Shown here one piece after another: positions 57,391 through 64,000 of a stretch of 64,000 nt of DNA. A model generated the notes under the pieces. It was not told the DNA's origin, did no database searches, and saw only the letters and a list, made by a program, of their open reading frames with translations. Made by a program: the position numbers and the translations under genes. The stretch comes from Solea solea (Eukaryota > Chordata > Actinopteri > Pleuronectiformes > Soleidae). The stretch is taken from assembly GCF_958295425.1 (NCBI RefSeq), contig NC_081142.1, forward strand, positions 10,211,754 to 10,275,753, read 5' to 3'. How positions within the stretch are numbered: the first letter of the stretch is position 1; each line of letters begins with the position of its first letter.

Positions 57391-58880
57391 AACCCCTAAC
57401 CCTAATCCAAACTTAAACCTAATGCAAACCTTAATCCTACCATTCAGGACCATGTTTTTGTCTCCATGAGGCCTGCTGGTCCTGACAAGAACTGTGTTTG
57501 AACTAGAAAAGGTAATTAAGAGGTAGCAAATACAAGTACAAGCACACTGAGGATATAGCTCCATTGCTACAAATGAAATTATGTCCTTGATGCTGTACAG
57601 TAATGACATGAGCAGATATTCAGATACACAAATGGCAGGATTTCTAAAATCAGTTTTGTAGATCCTTGGAGGTGGTGGGAAATTAAAGTAGACAGAAAAA
57701 GGCAAAGACATGCAGCAGGGGCCTCAGGTAGACATTACTTATTCACCTTGCACTTATTCACTTTGCTACTAGCCGGGTTTTTAAGCTGAATCAGACACAG
57801 TTAGTCATAATGTTGGTATGACTGCAGGGTTATTTAGTCAGTTGGTTAGTCCATCATGTATGGCTGCATCACCACGAAATTTGGTTTTGATATTTATTTG
57901 ACCCAGAGGAGAATCCCACCTAAATCTTTATTGAGCTCCATTTTACAGTGACAATCGCATGTCATTAATACAGTGTCATCTGTAACCTACTATGTTTAGG
58001 CAAGGTCATACTTTCTGCATCCCTATGTCTGCAGACGTCTGCAAGGGTCCATGTGATTTTTGTATCAACCCATTTTCACAGTGGTCTGTGATTGTTATTA
58101 TATACACTACATGTTAGTATGCTCATATTAACAGCTGCCAATGTCAGTCTAAAATAAAAGATAATAATAGGTTCAACAACAAAAAATGGGGTAACACTCT
58201 TGGTTGAACTGGAGAAATGTTCTTCATGGTCTGAGTGATAAAGAATCCTGGCTATAGTCCTGAATTTTAGTTTGTCACATTGACATACAAGCTAACTGCC
58301 TGCATATGGGCCATAATTCCCTCTCTGCCAGACCACAAGGCATATTTGTCCATGTATCACTAAGCACTCCACAATTAGTTAACAGCACAAAGATTAAAGA
58401 TAGACGTGATAGTGCAGCACCACAATCTGCTGCTGTGTCTCTTTAGCACTGTGAGGATCAGAGAAAGCGGCAGCATCTGCATTTGTTTCCCTTATTTTTT
58501 CCTCTCTCCCTTCTCTCTCTCTTTTTTCTCTCTTCATGCATCTTTCTTGTCACCCCCCCCCCCCCCCCCCCCCCCCCTCCCCAAGAGAGCAAGAGAGGAA
58601 AGCAGCATCAATCACTGTTAACTGACTGACCACTGTCTGTTGGTGGTACTAAATGGATCTCCACAATTGAATAGAGGCCTAAGTGTGTGGTAAATGCTCT
58701 CAATGGGTAAATGAATTTGCGGGTTAACTCGCTCTAAGAGCGTTTAGATAAGGCAAAATAATAAAAACACCTAAAGCAGATATTTTTCTTTTGATATATC
58801 GGAAACAAAGCTCAGCTGAAAATCTTAACTCTCCCATTCATCACTGCAGGCCTGGTGTGTTCAAGAGAAAAGTAGCACAG
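57391..58880. other. Right flank of the array, intergenic
   Basis: It begins with degenerate telomere-like words (AACCCCTAACCCTAATCC, then AACCTAATGCAAACC) running into CATTCAGGACCATGTTTTTG, which resembles a common fish intergenic repeat. Then follows AT-rich unique DNA and a 25-C run (58553-58577). I see no gene. Confidence 0.6.
58553..58577. repeat. Homopolymer C run (25)
   Basis: An uninterrupted run of about 25 C follows a CT-rich tract between the array and lhx4. Confidence 0.9.
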
Positions 58881-58899
58881 GGTAACCCAAAGACAATTC

Positions 58900-61518
58900 A
58901 GCTTTATTTTCCTCATATAGATTTGACTGTACACAGTTCATACCATTACACAGAAGGCATACTGTAAATGAATAAATTCAGTGCTCTCTTTTACATCTTT
59001 TTCAAAGACACATGGCAAGAATAATAATAATAATAATCATAATAACCATAATAATAAATAGCGCTCATGAAACAAGACAATCAACACGTTTTTCAAACTG
59101 TACAAAATTTACAACAATTAAGATGCAAACCTCTGCGGCAACACAGACTTTAACAAAACAGCAATGGCAATGTGTTTGTACAGGATTTTCACTCAGTGCT
59201 GTCAATCACTGCAGCCTCCAATTGACAATGTAAACATTTTGTTCATACAAGGTACCAATGAAACACTTACAGTGGGAAACAAACTTGCATTTAGGGGAAT
59301 GTAGAAGTGAATTATACTAGATATGTTATTTTTATTTGCTCAGATTAAATGGCCACTGTGTGCATGATGTCAAAATGCGTGTATACTTTACAACAGCTAA
59401 AAAATTCAATAAAAATAAGTGTTGCAATTACCAGCAACATCAATGATGTGCAATATTGTTTATAGTCTTAACACTTTTACTGTCACTTTTGACTGCATTT
59501 TAATTTAAAGTACATATTTTTTTTACAATAATGAAACCATAACCATCTGTTTTCTAATATGTTTCTGCTAATTCACACTTATTTAAACAGCTATCTCGTA
59601 AATCAAAGAGTTTAATATAAGTGATTAAACACAAAGTTGTTCCTCTTTTATTCCTTATTCTGTTTGCTTTCCCTGTACTTACACATGAACCCCAGTGCAG
59701 TTACACTGTAAATATAAGCCTTTCATTGGTACCGTACATTCGGTAAATATTTACACTGTAAATTGAGTTCAGTAATCCACAGTTTTCCATGTTGTCTTAA
59801 CTCTGTTGCTTTCTGTTTGCTGATTTACTTTCTGGCTCCTACATCGGATGCTCCGGTAGAAAAAAAAAATAGACTTGGCAAATGTTCAGGAGAAGGTGAG
59901 CAAATAGATTTGTTTTTGTCTTCACTGAAGAAACACAAACAAGAATTTCCCCACAGATCAAAGATAATGACTGGTTTTAACATGGTCACCAGGACACTCA
60001 GTTTTCAGAATGATGGAGCGTTTTTTCGGGAGATTCAGAAAAACAGAGGATCAGCGTTTTGTCACTTATTTCCTGTGATAGTGGGAGATTTTAAGATGCA
60101 GCTGATTGAAGTGCTGATTTTAAGTGTCGGGAACATGAGCTCAGCAGACACACTAACACTGATGAGACAGTATAGTGTCAGCACTGTATGGGGGGGAAGG
60201 GAAGGGGTGCTGTGTGGTAATCCCTCTGACATTGAGACCAGACAGTGGGAGAACAGAACAGGCTGACAACACATCTGGCCTCAATAAGTAGGTTGATAGC
60301 AGCCAAAGCTGGAGATCTGCTGGATGGAGTAGATTAGCAAGAGAAGCCTGGGTCAGATTGACAGAACACAAGAGCCAACACTGAGATTTCTTTTCTCAAA
60401 GTTCCTGCTAATACTTGTTGGATGTTCTGAATGCCCAGTAGAAGTAACCATCAATTCATATTTGCAAATGCTTCTGCATGTCTTAATCTCTTTGTCGTAC
60501 ATGTGTGCATTCAAAATAATAAATCCATAATTTAGACTTAATATATTACTAGAATTTACTAGAATTACTAGAACTCGACCGTCCAAACTCGTGAGCTTCG
60601 ATTCCTGGTGAATCTGAGAACGGATAATTTAATACTGACAGACATCCGCTCTCAGACAAGCTTTGACACAGACGAGAACAAGTCAAGCGCCTATAAATAT
60701 AGAAGAGAGACCTGCTGTGTTGCAAACAGTGATGCCCTGTAAGTCAAACAGAGGAGGCATCACCTTTTTACGGGCAGACGGACGGACGGACAGACTGAAC
60801 AGACCATCTACTTCCTAATAAGCTTCAACAATACATTAAAAAAAACATCAGCATGGTTCAAAATTCACACTTGTGCCACTGTTCTTGTAAATTTCTCTCC
60901 CAATGAAACACTGTGTTTTTGCCTTGTGCATATGTCTCTCCCCTTTTTTTTCTCTTTTTCCTCTGCATTCCTGTCCCTAAGTGTAGAAAAAGAAGAGGAG
61001 AATAAAGTGCATTGCCAATGTAAAGGCTTTGATGTAGCCGGACAGCAGTCCTACTCATTTCTACTCATGAATCAGAAGCATGCAGGTGCCCCCTGGGTCT
61101 CATAGGGACATAGATCTACAGATTTAGCCCTAATGTTGCAGCTGTTGGCGACTTATTTTTTGGGGACGAGACAATATTACCTCCCCTGTGAAGTGTAATC
61201 CACTGACATATTGGAAATCCATTCTCATTTTCAGAGAGTGAAAGAACAAAATAAAGTGAGGTGATAACAAAAAGTTGTATGATACAATGTTGAGACTGAA
61301 CATTGAGAGTTCTTCACTGCTTCTCTCCGGACTACACGCTTTGACCCAGGCGGTTCCTTCACGATGGACTTGCTGAGAGTCATCTCTTCCTTCTGTACTT
61401 CACCCAGCATCGCACAACAAACCAAGTCTTGGAGGGTGATAGAAAGAAATGTAAAAAAAAGCCTTGTGAGTCTGTTTTGTCGTACGACCGGACAACAATC
61501 TTCTTCTGTGGACGAAAC
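58900..61518 (-). other. lhx4: Probable lhx4 3' UTR with candidate poly(A) signals
   Basis: On the minus strand downstream of the lhx4 stop there are AATAAA signals at 59652-59647, 59336-59331 and 58908-58903. The interval has no repeat array and no recognisable coding sequence; a 167-codon plus-strand frame at 59763-60266 lacks any family resemblance. Vertebrate lhx4 is known for a long 3' UTR, so this extent is plausible but unproven. Confidence 0.4.

Positions 61519-64000
<2,482 letters not shown>

Noticed and set aside
57307..57711. 134-codon minus-strand open frame at the array edge
   Set aside because: Half of it is translated array unit and half is unique flank; it has no domain.
59763..60266. 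167-codon plus-strand open frame
   Set aside because: No recognisable domain, no neighbouring exons or promoter, and it lies opposite the probable lhx4 3' UTR. The N-terminal hydrophobic stretch alone is not enough.

Overview
This is a vertebrate, almost certainly teleost fish, genomic window. Short phase-consistent coding exons with GT/AG boundaries are separated by long introns. The non-coding DNA is rich in CA/GT, CT and TA microsatellites and homopolymer C runs. It carries interspersed repeats of types common in fish: a tRNA-derived SINE ending in GATGG repeats, Tc1-like debris and small palindromic MITEs. Three protein genes are recognisable, and their order (xpr1, acbd6, lhx4) matches the neighbourhood known from human chromosome 1q25.

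Layout. 1-8993 (minus strand): the first two coding exons of xpr1, a phosphate exporter; the rest lies beyond the left edge. 8994-11185: a head-to-head intergenic interval with CpG-rich sequence at both ends. 11186-38981 (plus strand): acbd6, complete in eight coding exons that join in frame to a 300-residue protein with an acyl-CoA-binding domain followed by ankyrin repeats. Its introns hold most of the microsatellites, several SINE, MITE and Tc1 relics, a perfect 17-bp inverted repeat and some low-repeat, homeodomain-site-rich stretches that could be conserved non-coding elements. 38982-61518: the tail-to-tail interval between acbd6 and lhx4. 61519-63602 (minus strand): the last three coding exons of lhx4, holding the complete homeodomain and C-terminus; the LIM-domain exons lie beyond the right edge.

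The most unusual object is a roughly 14.4-kb tandem array at about 42969-57390, built from a roughly 38-bp AT-rich unit (several hundred copies). It has internal higher-order structure. A 73-nt tRNA-Arg-like module is embedded six times, plus one truncated copy. A block of about 2.65 kb is duplicated around 46.5-51.6 kb, and alternating 990/1064-bp super-units (2054 bp together) occur around 52.6-57.0 kb. Unit variants are dominated by changes expected from methyl-CpG decay. No credible protein gene lies in the array; the short open frames there are translations of the repeat.

The three genes are not a pathway. Their order is a conserved vertebrate neighbourhood, and acbd6 introns plus the acbd6-lhx4 interval are plausible places for lhx4 regulatory DNA. 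That is inference, not something the sequence proves.
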